Source of the DNA: Cheiracanthium punctorium
Taxonomy: Eukaryota; Arthropoda; Arachnida; Araneae; Cheiracanthiidae
DNA: 64,000 bases
Reading direction: 5' to 3'
NCBI GenBank assembly: GCA_038373885.1
Contig: JAWZYV010014443.1
Location: forward strand, 18,499-82,498
Below, in pieces: positions 54,912 through 64,000 of the stretch. The stretch's first letter is position 1. Each line of letters opens with the position of its first letter. A model generated the notes under the pieces. That model worked only from the letters and a program-made list of their open reading frames with translations. It had not been told where the DNA came from and searched no databases. The translations under genes were made by a program, and so were the position numbers.

Positions 54912-56329
54912 CTAGAAGGAAAGAATAATTCAAGATGCACAAATCCGATTATTTTGTATCTTAATATAATTAGCTTATAATCTACAGCGATTGTATCTAG
55001 TTACAGTATGGCAATACACGACGAATATATACAGTGATTTTGTGATAAGCCATGGTCCGATTCAATACAAATTTAAGATTATTCGATTAATCGAACTTAT
55101 GATAAGTCGAAGTTCTATGTCGGTCCCTAGGAATTTGACATCGTGAAATCAATGTACTTAAGTACACTCATAGAAATACTGTATTTAAAACAGATCATTG
55201 AGCATAGTAGACTAGGTCTGTCTAGTACAGTATAAGTTCTCCAATGAGGGAGACGGGAATTTTTAATGTTTAAACAGGAATACTCAGGGTCCTGCAAAAT
55301 CTGGGTGCTCAGTCGCCAAGGCAATTAAAAAGTATCCCTTGGCATCTAGCTTTTTAAAAAATTAATATAATTCAATATATATGTGACTTCTAAAAATGTT
55401 TGCTGGCTCGTAAGATTTTTCAACTTTTGTCGATCTCTGGTAATACTTATTAAACAATTCTAAAAGCTTTGTTACAGCTTACATCTTTTAATTCACATTC
55501 ATTTGAAAACCACTCCCAAGCAGCATTTTCAATCAATTTTGCTTATTAAAAGTATAATTTTTTTTATTTCATTTGAAAACAACTTTTATGATCTGCAGGC
55601 AAAAGCAACCCTTTTTCTCACCAAGCTTGATTAAGAACATTAATTAAAATCATCCATTAAATCAATGATCCACAAACCTTGTTCTGTGAATAAAGCAGTA
55701 CCAGGCCACCAAAGGAAAATTAAATTATTTTCATTTAATTTACTGTGATATTTTTCACGTCTTTGATTTGTGCTAATCAATACCTTTGAAGCACAAGAAA
55801 TCTTGTAACTATTTTAAATTAGTTTATTGCTTATTAAATGTTTCAAGATTTGTTGAATAGGTAAAGTAGGATTTTCTGCTGTGATAGCAACAAAATGAAC
55901 AGGACATAAGCAACACATGGTCTCCTATTACCAAGAGCTGAAACTGTCTTGTTTAAAGTTCAGGGTTCTTATTGAATCTGGCCTTTTAATAAGTTAAATT
56001 AATAAAATTAAGCAATTTAACATTTCATTTATTTTGGGTGGGGCAGAAGTGTTTTATTTTAAAAGCATGTTTAAATACAATTACATAATTAGATAAAAAC
56101 AAGCTAAGATAAACAATGTCCACACCCCCCCTTCAGTGGGCCATTGTAAAAAATTATCAAATGTTAACTGGTTCAAGGCATTAAAACAATTTGGAGAGCA
56201 CTTAATTAGTAAGATCAGAGATTTTTCAAACAAAGGAAAGGATAAAACATACAAAATTTGGCAGAAGGTTGCACGATTGTTTTTTTCTATCTTGATAAAA
56301 TAGAACAATTTAAAACGAACATTTTTATG

Positions 56330-56342
56330 GAAATTCTTCAAG
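56330..56342. repeat. Left target-site duplication of LINE copy 3
   Basis: GAAATTCTTCAAG, identical to 62008-62020. Confidence 0.95.
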
Positions 56343-56844
56343 TCCCGGGGCCCCAGCGATCTTTTGCTCCTCTACTTTCTACCCTCCTCTCAGCTTCTGC
56401 TGTTTCCTTTCACCTCTCCCTCGGTGTGGTTTCTTCTCAGGAAGTGAGGGCCCCCCTTCAGAAGCTGTGGCCACTCTGTGCCATCAGCTTCTATTGGCGG
56501 AAAACTGCCCACGTGTTTGCCGTGCGTGGAGACCCGTGTCCCCGGAAATGGGGATCCTGGTAATTGAGGGGTCTTCTCCAACACATTACTTTGGCCTCGG
56601 CTTCGGGTAAACGGGAGGTACACAGCGTTCCCCTGTGTATCAATCGGCTGGTGGTACTGATTTCGATCAACTGCTAGGGATCAAGCAATCGGTCATCTAC
56701 TGGGCACGTCGTTAAGGGTGGATGCTGCCTAAGGGATGCACTGTGCGCGTATAGACCCGACTAGCACTGGTGTGCAATTGCACACCCCCTCGTTGGGCTC
56801 CGTGGTGGGTGGTGCGGTCGGGTCCGAATCTCAATTCCTCCAAC

Positions 56845-58059
56845 ATGGATAAAAAAAATTCTTCATCTCTCGTCAACGTTCCGCTACCTATTACCAATGA
56901 TAACACGGATCCTCAAATTTCAAACACTAATGCTCGATTCTTCATTATACACTGTATTGAAGGAGGCTTTAACGAAACATCGCCATTCCTTATACACAAA
57001 TGCATTGCAGCCAATGTAGGTGAAGTAAAAAAAGTAAAAAAACTAAGATCTGGAGACCTTCTAGTAGAGGTGTCCAACAATAGACAAGCGTCAAAAATCA
57101 AGAAAATAACGAACTTTGGGCCAAAATCTGTTACAGTGTCCCCTCATACATCCCTAAACACATCAAGAGGAGTTATATCAGAACCCGACCTTGTACACTG
57201 CTCTGAAGCCGAACTATTAGAAAACCTGAGTGAGGACAGCGTGTGCGCTGTCCGTCGAATCACTATTCGTCGCAATAGCCAACTTATTAATACAAAACAC
57301 ATTGTCTTAACCTTTCAGTCTCCCACTATTCCATCCCATATTAAAGCCGGCTATCTATTATGTCCCGTTAGACCATACGTACCAAATCCTATCCGTTGCT
57401 TCCAGTGTCAAAAGTTCGGTCATACTAAAACCTCCTGTCGTGGATCACCGGCCTGCGCTCGTTGTGGTGCCTCTGACCACGACAGTGCCACCTGCTCTGC
57501 AGTTGCAAAATGTGTAAACTGCAAACAGGAACATCCATCGTATTCAAAGTCATGCCCGAAATGGGCATTTGAAAAAGAAATTCAATCACTGCGGGCCTCT
57601 CAAAAACTCTCTTATCCTGAAGCCCGTAAAATAGTTGAAAGCCGTACCCCTAAACCTGGTCTGTCTTATGCCGCAGTGACAAAATCAACAAAATCCGTAG
57701 CAATTCAAACCGATCCACCGAAACCAATACCTGTTTCTTCTTTTACTTCAACTCCAATAGCTAAACCTGTTTCTAATAAGAATCACTCTAACATAGGAAA
57801 CCACAAAAACACAACAAAGAAAAGTGCATCTGCAGGCCGGCCACAAATCAAAAAATCCTCAGCTTACAGGTCCAAATATAACAAATCCAGAATGAAAAAC
57901 ATCCCACCACAACGGCCCATTGATGATACTATCCTCCGCTTGTCTCCATCGGACTCTGACATTACAGACAGTGCAATGGATGATGATCTCATCCCTAGTA
58001 CCCCACCTCAACCTTCGGGGATTAATAAGAAGTTATCAATTATCCCTAACACAACTTGA
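56845..58059 (+). CDS. LINE ORF1 protein (gag-like, three zinc knuckles)
   Basis: 404 codons from the ATG at 56845 (MDKKNSSSLVNVPLP). An N-terminal RRM-like segment lies at about 30-110 (RFFIIHCIEGGFNETSPF, LRSGDLLVEVSNNRQ). Three Cys-His knuckles follow at about 187-240 (CFQCQKFGHTKTSC, CARCGASDHDSATC, CVNCKQEHPSYSKSC), then a serine/lysine-rich linker and an acidic Ser-Asp segment (ILRLSPSDSDITDSAMDDD). It would bind the element RNA and form the particle with ORF2. The stop TGA (58057-58059) is followed at once by TAA, whose last base starts ORF2's ATG. Intact. Confidence 0.92.
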   Translation: MDKKNSSSLVNVPLPITNDNTDPQISNTNARFFIIHCIEGGFNETSPFLIHKCIAANVGEVKKVKKLRSGDLLVEVSNNRQASKIKKITNFGPKSVTVSPHTSLNTSRGVISEPDLVHCSEAELLENLSEDSVCAVRRITIRRNSQLINTKHIVLTFQSPTIPSHIKAGYLLCPVRPYVPNPIRCFQCQKFGHTKTSCRGSPACARCGASDHDSATCSAVAKCVNCKQEHPSYSKSCPKWAFEKEIQSLRASQKLSYPEARKIVESRTPKPGLSYAAVTKSTKSVAIQTDPPKPIPVSSFTSTPIAKPVSNKNHSNIGNHKNTTKKSASAGRPQIKKSSAYRSKYNKSRMKNIPPQRPIDDTILRLSPSDSDITDSAMDDDLIPSTPPQPSGINKKLSIIPNTT

Positions 58060-58061
58060 TA

Positions 58062-61000
58062 ATGGCTCTGCTGCTCTCCTGGAACTGCCACGGTTTCCTC
58101 AACAAAAAAGATGATCTCAAAATGCTGCTCTTTAATCATAATCCCGCATGTCTTGCTTTACAGGAAACTTTTCTCAAATCCAACCAAAATCCTACTATTC
58201 CCAGATATACCATCCTCCGAAAAGACCATGAGTTGAACGATAGGGCTTCAGGTGGTGTCGCCCTGTTAATTAACAATGCTTACCCCCATCAATCACTTAA
58301 CATCAGCACAAGTCTACAAGCCATTGCTGCTCGTATACACCTCAAACAACTCACTACAATATGCAGCATATACCTACCTCCAAATGAAACCATCAACCTA
58401 ATTTTACTCAATAACCTTATCCTGCAACTTCCACCTCCTTTCATCCTTCTTGGTGATTTCAACGGTCATAGTCCTTGGTGGGGTAGCAATGAAACTAACA
58501 ATAGAGGTCAACAAATAGAAAAACTCATAACTGATCTTTCTCTCTGCATTATGAATAATGGGGACAGTACCTATTTCCATTACCCTACTAAAACCTTCCA
58601 TGCCATAGATCTCGCAATCTGTTCTCCTCCAATGCTTCCTCTATACAACTTCTCTGTCTCTAGCGATCTACACAATAGTGATCATTTTCCTATTCTCCTC
58701 TCTCCTACGTATCAGAGTCCTCATCCAAATTTTACCATCTCCCGTTATTTCTATGATAAAGCAGATTGGCAAACCTTCACCTTACTTTCTACTATCTCTA
58801 TGGATCTTATCAGCGGTACTATTGATGAGGTTGTCAATAAAATCACCTCTGTTATCATAAGCGCAGCAGATGCAAGTATCCCAAAATCGGGCAGCAGCCT
58901 CCGAAAATGTAAAAAACCGTGGTGGAACCAAAATTGCACCCTCGCCAAAAAGCAGCAAAAGAGGGCATGGAACCTTTTTCGGCGGTATCCCACCACCGAA
59001 AACTTTATCTGTTTTAAAAAAGCAAAAGCTTATGCTCGCAGAATCAGGCGTCTTTCTCAAAAAGAATCTTGGATCAAGTACGTCTCCAGCATTTCTACCT
59101 CCACAACCAGTAAGGAGCTATGGACAAAAACAAAAAGAGCCATGGGAATCTACAATAACCATGCTGTATCCTGCCTTTCCATGAATAACCGTATTATTTC
59201 AGATATAAAAGAAATAGCTAATACCATTGGACAAACCCTTGCTCTCACATCCTGCAGTCCTTCTTATTCAAATAGTTTCCTCCCCTATAAACAACAATCC
59301 GAAAAACATACTTTAAATTTTAAAACCTCAACCCACTTCTCATATAATAATTCAATTACCATCAATGAACTTATCCACTGCTTAAGACAAACCTCGAATA
59401 CATCTCCTGGCCCTGATGGCATAGCCTATGTGATGCTTAAACATCTTTCCCATGACTCTTTGCTAACCCTTTTACAGTTATATAATAGAATCTGGCAGGA
59501 ACACACTTTCCCTTCCTCGTGGAGAAATGCAATAGTTATTCCCTTCCCTAAACCTGGTAAAGATACAACGAATCCCCAAAACTATCGTCCCATAGCCCTT
59601 ACTAGCTGCCTATGTAAACTCATGGAGAAAATAATCAATGCTCGCCTGGTTTACATTTTAGAAACTGAGGGCCATATACACCCTTTCCAGAGTGGTTTCC
59701 GAAAAGGCAGATCCACAATTGATAATATTATATCCTTGGAGACCCAGATACGTAACGCCTTCTTACGGAAAAATCATCTAGTCTCTATATTTTTCGATAT
59801 AGAGAAGGCTTATGACCGGACGTGGAGGTACGGCATTCTCAGGGATCTTCATAATTTAGGTCTCCGCGGCAACCTACCAATCTTTATTAAGAACTTCCTT
59901 TCCGTTCGGAATTTCAAGGTACGGTTACACGACACCATATCGGAAAACTTTGTACAAGAAGAAGGTGTACCCCAGGGATCCGTTCTTAGTGTTACCTTAT
60001 TTTCCATAAAAATTAATGACATCCTCAACCAACTCTCTCCAACTGTTCATGGTAGTTTGTATGTAGATGACCTTCAGATCTCCTGTCAGGGAAAGGATAT
60101 GCGCTTCATAGAGCGGCAATTGCAAAACACAATAAACCGTGTTTTAAAGTGGTGTAACATAAATGGCTTTAATATATCCACCGAAAAGACAGTCACTACA
60201 CACTTTTGCAGGAGACGTGGGATCCATCCGGATCCTGAACTTTATCTGGGTCGACACAAAATAAATGTTACAGACTATACCAAATTCTTGGGCATATTTT
60301 TTGACAAGAAACTAACGTTTGCTAAACATGTCGCATACACCCGTAGCAAATGCGAAAAAAATCTTAATATCTTAAAGGTACTATCCAACACTTCTTGGGG
60401 GGCAGACCGGGACTCCCTTTTAAGGATCTATCGAGCTGTCATTCGCACGAAAATGGACTATGCCTGCTCTGTTTATGGGTCTGCATGCAGGTCTGTTTTA
60501 AAAAAACTTGACACTGTGCATCACACTGCACTACGTATTTGTTCCGGTGCTTTTAGGACCTCCCCTATACAGAGTTTATATATAACCTGTCATGAACCAT
60601 CGCTCACTCACACCCGTCATCGACTTTCCATTAATACATATTATCGTATCCTTTCTCATGCCTCCCACCCTCTGCGGAATTCCTTTTTAGATCACCATCT
60701 GGATTGTTTTTATCAGAATCGAACTTCATGTACCCCTCCTCTAGGACTAAGGGTTCGCCGGAGTATCTCAGGCACTCAGCTTAATGAGGTTGATGTCCTG
60801 TATTGTTCCCCTTTTGAGATACCACCTTGGACCGCAACACAAATTTCTTATTTGCAACCCTTTAAAGGGTACAAAAAAGACAACACGGACACACACATTT
60901 ATCAACAGTTGTTTCATCAACACAAGGACACTTACAAAAATTATGAGGACATTTATACTGATGGCTCCAAGTCTGCCAATCATGTAGGGTTTGCATACAC

Positions 61001-61739
61001 TGACCAGACTCACAGCTGCAGTTATGGTCTTCCCCAGTTCTGTTCAATTTTTACGGCTGAACTCCTAGCCATTTATGAATGCCTTTCCTATATCAGCAGA
61101 AAGAATAAAAAACATTACATCCTATATTCAGATTCACAAAGTGTCCTAGAAAACCTTCAATCTGGTTCTGTGACCCATAGCTATGTTGTCAAAGTCCTAC
61201 AGCTGCATGCACAGCTGACAAATCGCGGTTTCCAAATTCTCTTCTGCTGGATTCCCAGTCACGTCGGAATTCCTGGCAATGAGGAAGCCGACTCATTAGC
61301 TAAAGGTGCAACCCTTCCTTACCCAGGTCCACTTCCCTATAATGACATAAGAGCTGTTGCCTCTTATGTGATCAAAAATTGCTGGATGAACGACTGGAAC
61401 AGCCAAATTGACAACAAACTTCACAGCATACACCCGTCTCTTACCCAATGGTCCACTTTACCTTATCGCAAACAGGATGTTATTCTCACACGCTTACGGA
61501 TCGGTCACACCAGACTAACTCATCAACACCTATTGTTAGGTGAACCTCCTCCTGAGTGTCTTCATTGTGGCACACAACTCACCATTTGCCATATTTTAAC
61601 CTCTTGCACCGCTTTTAATCGTTTTTACCAAATACTTTTTAACTGTTCTGATCCCAAACTGGACGATATTTTGGGTGAAACCCCGCATCTAAATTTGTTT
61701 GCATTTCTTAGACGTACCAAAATCTTTTATTCAATGTGA
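58062..61739 (+). CDS. LINE ORF2 polyprotein: endonuclease, reverse transcriptase, RNase H, zinc finger
   Basis: 1225 codons from the ATG at 58062. APE-type endonuclease, residues about 1-215: WNCHGF, ALQETFL, LLGDFNGHSPWWG, NSDHFPILL. RT, about 440-740: SPGPDGIAY, FQSGFRKGRSTIDN, FFDIEKAYDRTW, GVPQGSVLS, active site YVDD at about 666-669. RNase H, about 960-1090: IYTDGSK, FTAELLAIYECL, YSDSQSVLENL, PSHVGIPGNEEADSLA, with all acidic residues present. The C-terminal CCHC finger (CLHCGTQLTICHILTSC) is near 1170. The protein nicks DNA, primes reverse transcription at the nick and may degrade the RNA strand. No stop or shift; the best candidate for an active retroelement here. Confidence 0.95.
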   Translation: MALLLSWNCHGFLNKKDDLKMLLFNHNPACLALQETFLKSNQNPTIPRYTILRKDHELNDRASGGVALLINNAYPHQSLNISTSLQAIAARIHLKQLTTICSIYLPPNETINLILLNNLILQLPPPFILLGDFNGHSPWWGSNETNNRGQQIEKLITDLSLCIMNNGDSTYFHYPTKTFHAIDLAICSPPMLPLYNFSVSSDLHNSDHFPILLSPTYQSPHPNFTISRYFYDKADWQTFTLLSTISMDLISGTIDEVVNKITSVIISAADASIPKSGSSLRKCKKPWWNQNCTLAKKQQKRAWNLFRRYPTTENFICFKKAKAYARRIRRLSQKESWIKYVSSISTSTTSKELWTKTKRAMGIYNNHAVSCLSMNNRIISDIKEIANTIGQTLALTSCSPSYSNSFLPYKQQSEKHTLNFKTSTHFSYNNSITINELIHCLRQTSNTSPGPDGIAYVMLKHLSHDSLLTLLQLYNRIWQEHTFPSSWRNAIVIPFPKPGKDTTNPQNYRPIALTSCLCKLMEKIINARLVYILETEGHIHPFQSGFRKGRSTIDNIISLETQIRNAFLRKNHLVSIFFDIEKAYDRTWRYGILRDLHNLGLRGNLPIFIKNFLSVRNFKVRLHDTISENFVQEEGVPQGSVLSVTLFSIKINDILNQLSPTVHGSLYVDDLQISCQGKDMRFIERQLQNTINRVLKWCNINGFNISTEKTVTTHFCRRRGIHPDPELYLGRHKINVTDYTKFLGIFFDKKLTFAKHVAYTRSKCEKNLNILKVLSNTSWGADRDSLLRIYRAVIRTKMDYACSVYGSACRSVLKKLDTVHHTALRICSGAFRTSPIQSLYITCHEPSLTHTRHRLSINTYYRILSHASHPLRNSFLDHHLDCFYQNRTSCTPPLGLRVRRSISGTQLNEVDVLYCSPFEIPPWTATQISYLQPFKGYKKDNTDTHIYQQLFHQHKDTYKNYEDIYTDGSKSANHVGFAYTDQTHSCSYGLPQFCSIFTAELLAIYECLSYISRKNKKHYILYSDSQSVLENLQSGSVTHSYVVKVLQLHAQLTNRGFQILFCWIPSHVGIPGNEEADSLAKGATLPYPGPLPYNDIRAVASYVIKNCWMNDWNSQIDNKLHSIHPSLTQWSTLPYRKQDVILTRLRIGHTRLTHQHLLLGEPPPECLHCGTQLTICHILTSCTAFNRFYQILFNCSDPKLDDILGETPHLNLFAFLRRTKIFYSM

Positions 61740-61763
61740 AGTGTCCAATTTTATCTGACTGGT

Positions 61764-61789
61764 ATCTGGATGGGAGCCCCCATCCAGAT
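61764..61789 (+). promoter_or_regulatory. Conserved 3' UTR hairpin of the LINE family
   Basis: ATCTGGATGGG (61764-61774) pairs perfectly with CCCATCCAGAT (61779-61789), 4-nt loop AGCC, 25 nt after the ORF2 stop. Equivalent hairpins stand at 11029-11054 (copy 1) and 14413-14436 (second piece). Copy 2 has lost the left arm. Confidence 0.8.
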
Positions 61790-61977
61790 GCCTTTGTTTC
61801 AACTTTTATCCTCCATTAACACTTTTTATCTACCTTTAACACTATCGAATTTTACCTTTCACCATTTAGTCTTTACATTTTAGCGTTTACTAAGTTTTGT
61901 GACACCTTTTAACTGAATACATCATTTATGGTTTTCCACTCATTGTCTGGCGCAGTATGTCCTTTTTGGACCTTGTG

Positions 61978-62007
61978 CCATTAAACACAATCAAACCAAA
62001 CCAAACC
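61978..62007 (+). repeat. LINE 3' tail of AAACC repeats
   Basis: The element ends in CAAACCAAACCAAACC directly before the target duplication, with no poly-A. Confidence 0.85.
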
Positions 62008-62020
62008 GAAATTCTTCAAG
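62008..62020. repeat. Right target-site duplication of LINE copy 3
   Basis: GAAATTCTTCAAG, identical to 56330-56342; only 22 nt past the exon A donor on the minus strand. Confidence 0.95.
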
Positions 62021-62042
62021 AAAAAACCATTCTTATATATAC

Positions 62043-62239
62043 CATTTTTTCAAATTTTTCAGAAGAAGAAAGGTCTTCATTTAATTTCTCCAGGTCCTCA
62101 ATACTTGAAAGCGGCAGCTGTATACCAATGTCTGGTATATTTTCCACAGTTGCACCCATAACTTGACACAACTGCGTCCGTAAGATGGTTATTTCATTGT
62201 TAGTCTTTGCCAATTCTTTTAAAACTGCCTCCTTAAATT
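62043..62239 (-). CDS. DUF4806-domain gene, upstream exon (exon A)
   Basis: An acceptor TTTTGATTTCAG ends at 62240 and a donor ATG|GTATAT follows 62043. It reads EFKEAVLKELAKTNNEITIL, a helical coiled-coil-like stretch, then a cysteine-containing linker, and IGIQLPLSSIEDLEKLNEDL, the typical opening of DUF4806 (LPL..-E-L--LN), ending SSEKFEKM. The exon is 197 nt, phase 1 at its start and 0 at its end. Earlier exons must lie beyond or within 62300-64000, but I could not pick them. The intron to exon B is about 7.1 kb, of which 5.7 kb is LINE copy 3. Confidence 0.7.
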
Positions 62240-62261
62240 CTGAAATCAAAAGCAATATCAT

Positions 62262-63570
62262 GAAGAATCATTTGATATTACATACACTGTTTACAGCGAG
62301 CTACTTTCCTTAAGCTACAAATATATTTACAGTAAAAGACTTCGGCAACAAGACATTGAATTTGTAGAGTCCTGTTAGTGCTAAATCTATCCCACTGTTC
62401 TTTCAAACAGTGACCAGTATTTTGAGTCAGTAAATTACATATTTCTGACCAATATTATCAATCAGTAATCCCAATAGGAATCAAGTCTGTTCTCTTGGCA
62501 GGCAGACCATTCAATTAACCCCTTTCACCAACCCCTTAATGGCAATTATGCTTCCTGTAAGATCACATTCATGCCTAATTTTCATATATTATAATAAATA
62601 TGAAAATTTTATGTTTTACACTGTCACTCTGTCATATTTGGAGGAATTGAGATTTAATAACATTTTAAATGAAAGAAAATAAATAACTTTCATAAATGTT
62701 TGCGACTAATAATTTGAGTGTTCCAAAAGGAACACTAAGCACAGCTAAGCAAAGTTTGACATACATATCCATGGGTATTGTAACACATGAGGACAGAACA
62801 CCCCACCCCCAATGTTTACCTTATTATTCTTATTCGTTAACAAAGATACAGAAAAAAGATATTTTGTTCTTCACATTCCCTACTAATAGCGAGCAAGAAG
62901 TGTCATTTATGTAAATCAGGAGCAAAACAATAGCATTGACATGGTGTCTATTCCTTTCCTGTGATTGGTCTGTGGGAGAAGTTCAAGTTGAATTGAAATG
63001 CTCAATTTCTCTCGGACTGGCTGGTAAAAGTTGCAGATGTTGAATATATATAACACGAGTCTTTTCACCAAACTCTGTCGAAAACAGTTGAATGAAAGTG
63101 TTGCTTGAATTAAAGATCAGTGTGATTAAACAAAATTAAAATTTATATTTCTAACATCCTTTTTCTGGATGGTATACATTAGAAATAGATGGGGAAAAGC
63201 TGAGCAGAAAAATGCACAATTCTAACTGAAATGACAGTTTATAACTTTAGTTATAAACTTTTTATTTAAATAAACCTGTATATTATATTAAAAATAAAAT
63301 TTAGACTAATTGAAAATTATATATGTCTCATAATTGATTTTTTTAAAAGTTGTATTCTCCATTACATTTATATTGTAACAGAGTACACATGTAACGGATG
63401 ATACAATTTGTTATGTTTTGTTTTCTATATCATATTGATTTAAAGTTAACATGTCATTTTAATTTAGATTTTACTAAAAATGCTTTATTAGTAACTGAAA
63501 AAAATAATTATAGTAAATAAAGTATTTTTACCTTTTAAAATCAAGAATGGAGTATACACAAAGTTATTGG
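62262..63570. other. Presumed intron or flank of the DUF4806 gene
   Basis: AT-rich, with no clear exon found on either strand. A plus-strand frame at 62696-62914 is unrecognised. Confidence 0.35.
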
Positions 63571-64000
63571 TGTAGTATTCTACTACTACTACTGCCGTGA
63601 AAATTAGTTTAGTAAGGTAAAAATTTAGATTTTCAAATTTAGCAGGCTACCAAAACAGAATTAAGATTTTGTCCATTGCGTTGTGGCTGTTGGAGTAGAT
63701 AAATAACCCATTGATCTCAGCCTTGCCTGAAGTGTGTGTTAGAAGTGTGGCAAAATAAACACAGAGACATTGCATTAGATCACCAAAATACAAATTTTAT
63801 TTTAACACATCATAACAATAACAATCTAATGGTAGCTTAGTATCAAGGTAATTTTTCTATTGCACATTAAAGATACTACAGCATTTGTGGCTTATACCTT
63901 AGGATCTTAACATCATAAAATTTGGGTACCCCGTTTTGCTAAAAAAAATAATTAAGATTTAGTAAGCTTGTAAATAAAAAAAAGAACAAAAAAAAGGGCT
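63571..64000. mobile_element. Second copy of the LTR-like family, running off the window
   Basis: Starts TGTAGTATTCTACTACTACT and follows the element at 41774 for about 250 nt (CTGCCGTGAAAATT, TTTGTCCATTGCGTTGTG, GATCTCAGCCTTGCCTGAAG, ACACAGAGACATTGCATT), then diverges. Confidence 0.7.

Larger units (their letters stand above)
56343..62007 (+). mobile_element. LINE copy 3 (I-like), both ORFs intact, in a DUF4806 intron
   Basis: 5665 bp flanked by an exact 13-bp duplication. It begins TCCCGGGGCCCCAGCG, about 45 nt short of the 5' ends of copies 1 and 2, so it is slightly 5'-truncated. The order is 5' UTR (about 500 nt), ORF1, ORF2, 3' UTR with a hairpin, and a tail of AAACC repeats. RNase H in ORF2 places it in the I-type group of LINEs rather than Jockey proper. 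Orientation is opposite to the host gene. Perfect duplication and open ORFs suggest a recent insertion. Confidence 0.93.

Noticed and set aside
56258..56563. Frame across the 5' junction of LINE copy 3
   Set aside because: It joins host intron with LINE 5' UTR across the target duplication, so it is not a gene.
58404..61047. Minus-strand frames within LINE copy 3 ORF2
   Set aside because: Antisense shadows of an intact 1225-codon gene.
1..64000. tRNA or rRNA genes
   Set aside because: I looked for cloverleaf-type A/B boxes and rRNA-like blocks by eye and found none convincing. A covariance-model search would be needed to exclude them.

Overview
The window is eukaryotic, AT-rich, and dominated by transposable elements. 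The mix of elements (Polinton/Maverick, I-like LINEs with RNase H, copia, Pao/BEL, piggyBac, Merlin, pogo/Tigger, hAT, a THAP-P-type transposase) and a DUF4806-type gene suggests an arthropod. A chelicerate such as a spider is my best guess, but that is inference from protein resemblance, not proof. No prokaryotic signals (operons with ribosome binding sites, CRISPR) and no tRNA or rRNA genes were recognised.

Layout. 1-5901: the integrase-side part of a Polinton, all genes on the minus strand: conserved 229-aa protein, a frameshifted small protein, packaging ATPase, adenain-like protease, probable major capsid protein, a small basic protein, a broken minor capsid gene and a broken integrase with chromodomain. 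The polymerase half would lie left of the window. 5916-11235: a decayed full-length LINE inserted beside the integrase (copy 1, diverged 14-bp target duplication). 11.7-14.63 kb: a second decayed LINE piece carrying a 155-bp hAT-type MITE. 14.69-16.71 kb: piggyBac relic (minus). 18.33-19.08 kb: LINE RNase H relic. 23.2-26.35 kb: a two-exon THAP-domain P-type transposase gene (minus) with an uninterrupted reading frame. 26.4-28.2 kb: a MITE, an LTR-like promoter unit, a dispersed repeat, a long foldback element and a (CT)n tract. 28.45-31.3 kb: relics of a pogo-like element, a Merlin transposase and a Pao/BEL element. 31.6-46.67 kb: a nested stack whose oldest layer is a minus-strand copia element. 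It is split by an unclassified 2.68-kb DNA transposon (34020-36702) and by a hAT element (from 37721). The hAT is interrupted by LINE copy 2 (from 38547), and LINE copy 2 is interrupted by a 2.3-kb LTR-like element (41774 to about 44079). 46.7 kb: R2/NeSL-like fragment. 47536-51629: a complete Tigger/pogo transposon with matching TIRs, TA duplication and an intact transposase. 51.8-52.2 kb: BED-finger relic. 53826-62239: three exons (minus) of a DUF4806-domain gene. Its large intron holds LINE copy 3 (56343-62007), complete in both ORFs, antisense to the gene, with a perfect 13-bp target duplication. 63571-end: the start of a second copy of the 2.3-kb LTR-like family.

How things fit together. 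The Polinton genes form a compact virion-type cassette (capsid proteins, maturation protease, packaging ATPase) next to an integrase. The LINE family encodes a zinc-knuckle ORF1 and an endonuclease-RT-RNase H ORF2 joined by a TGATAATG stop-start, and carries a conserved hairpin just after ORF2. The only host-like gene I can argue for is the DUF4806 gene; the THAP-P gene could be a transposon or a domesticated copy. Several breaks (Polinton minor capsid, hAT, copia integrase, DUF4806) are single-base shifts, several of them in or near homopolymers, so some may be assembly errors rather than decay.
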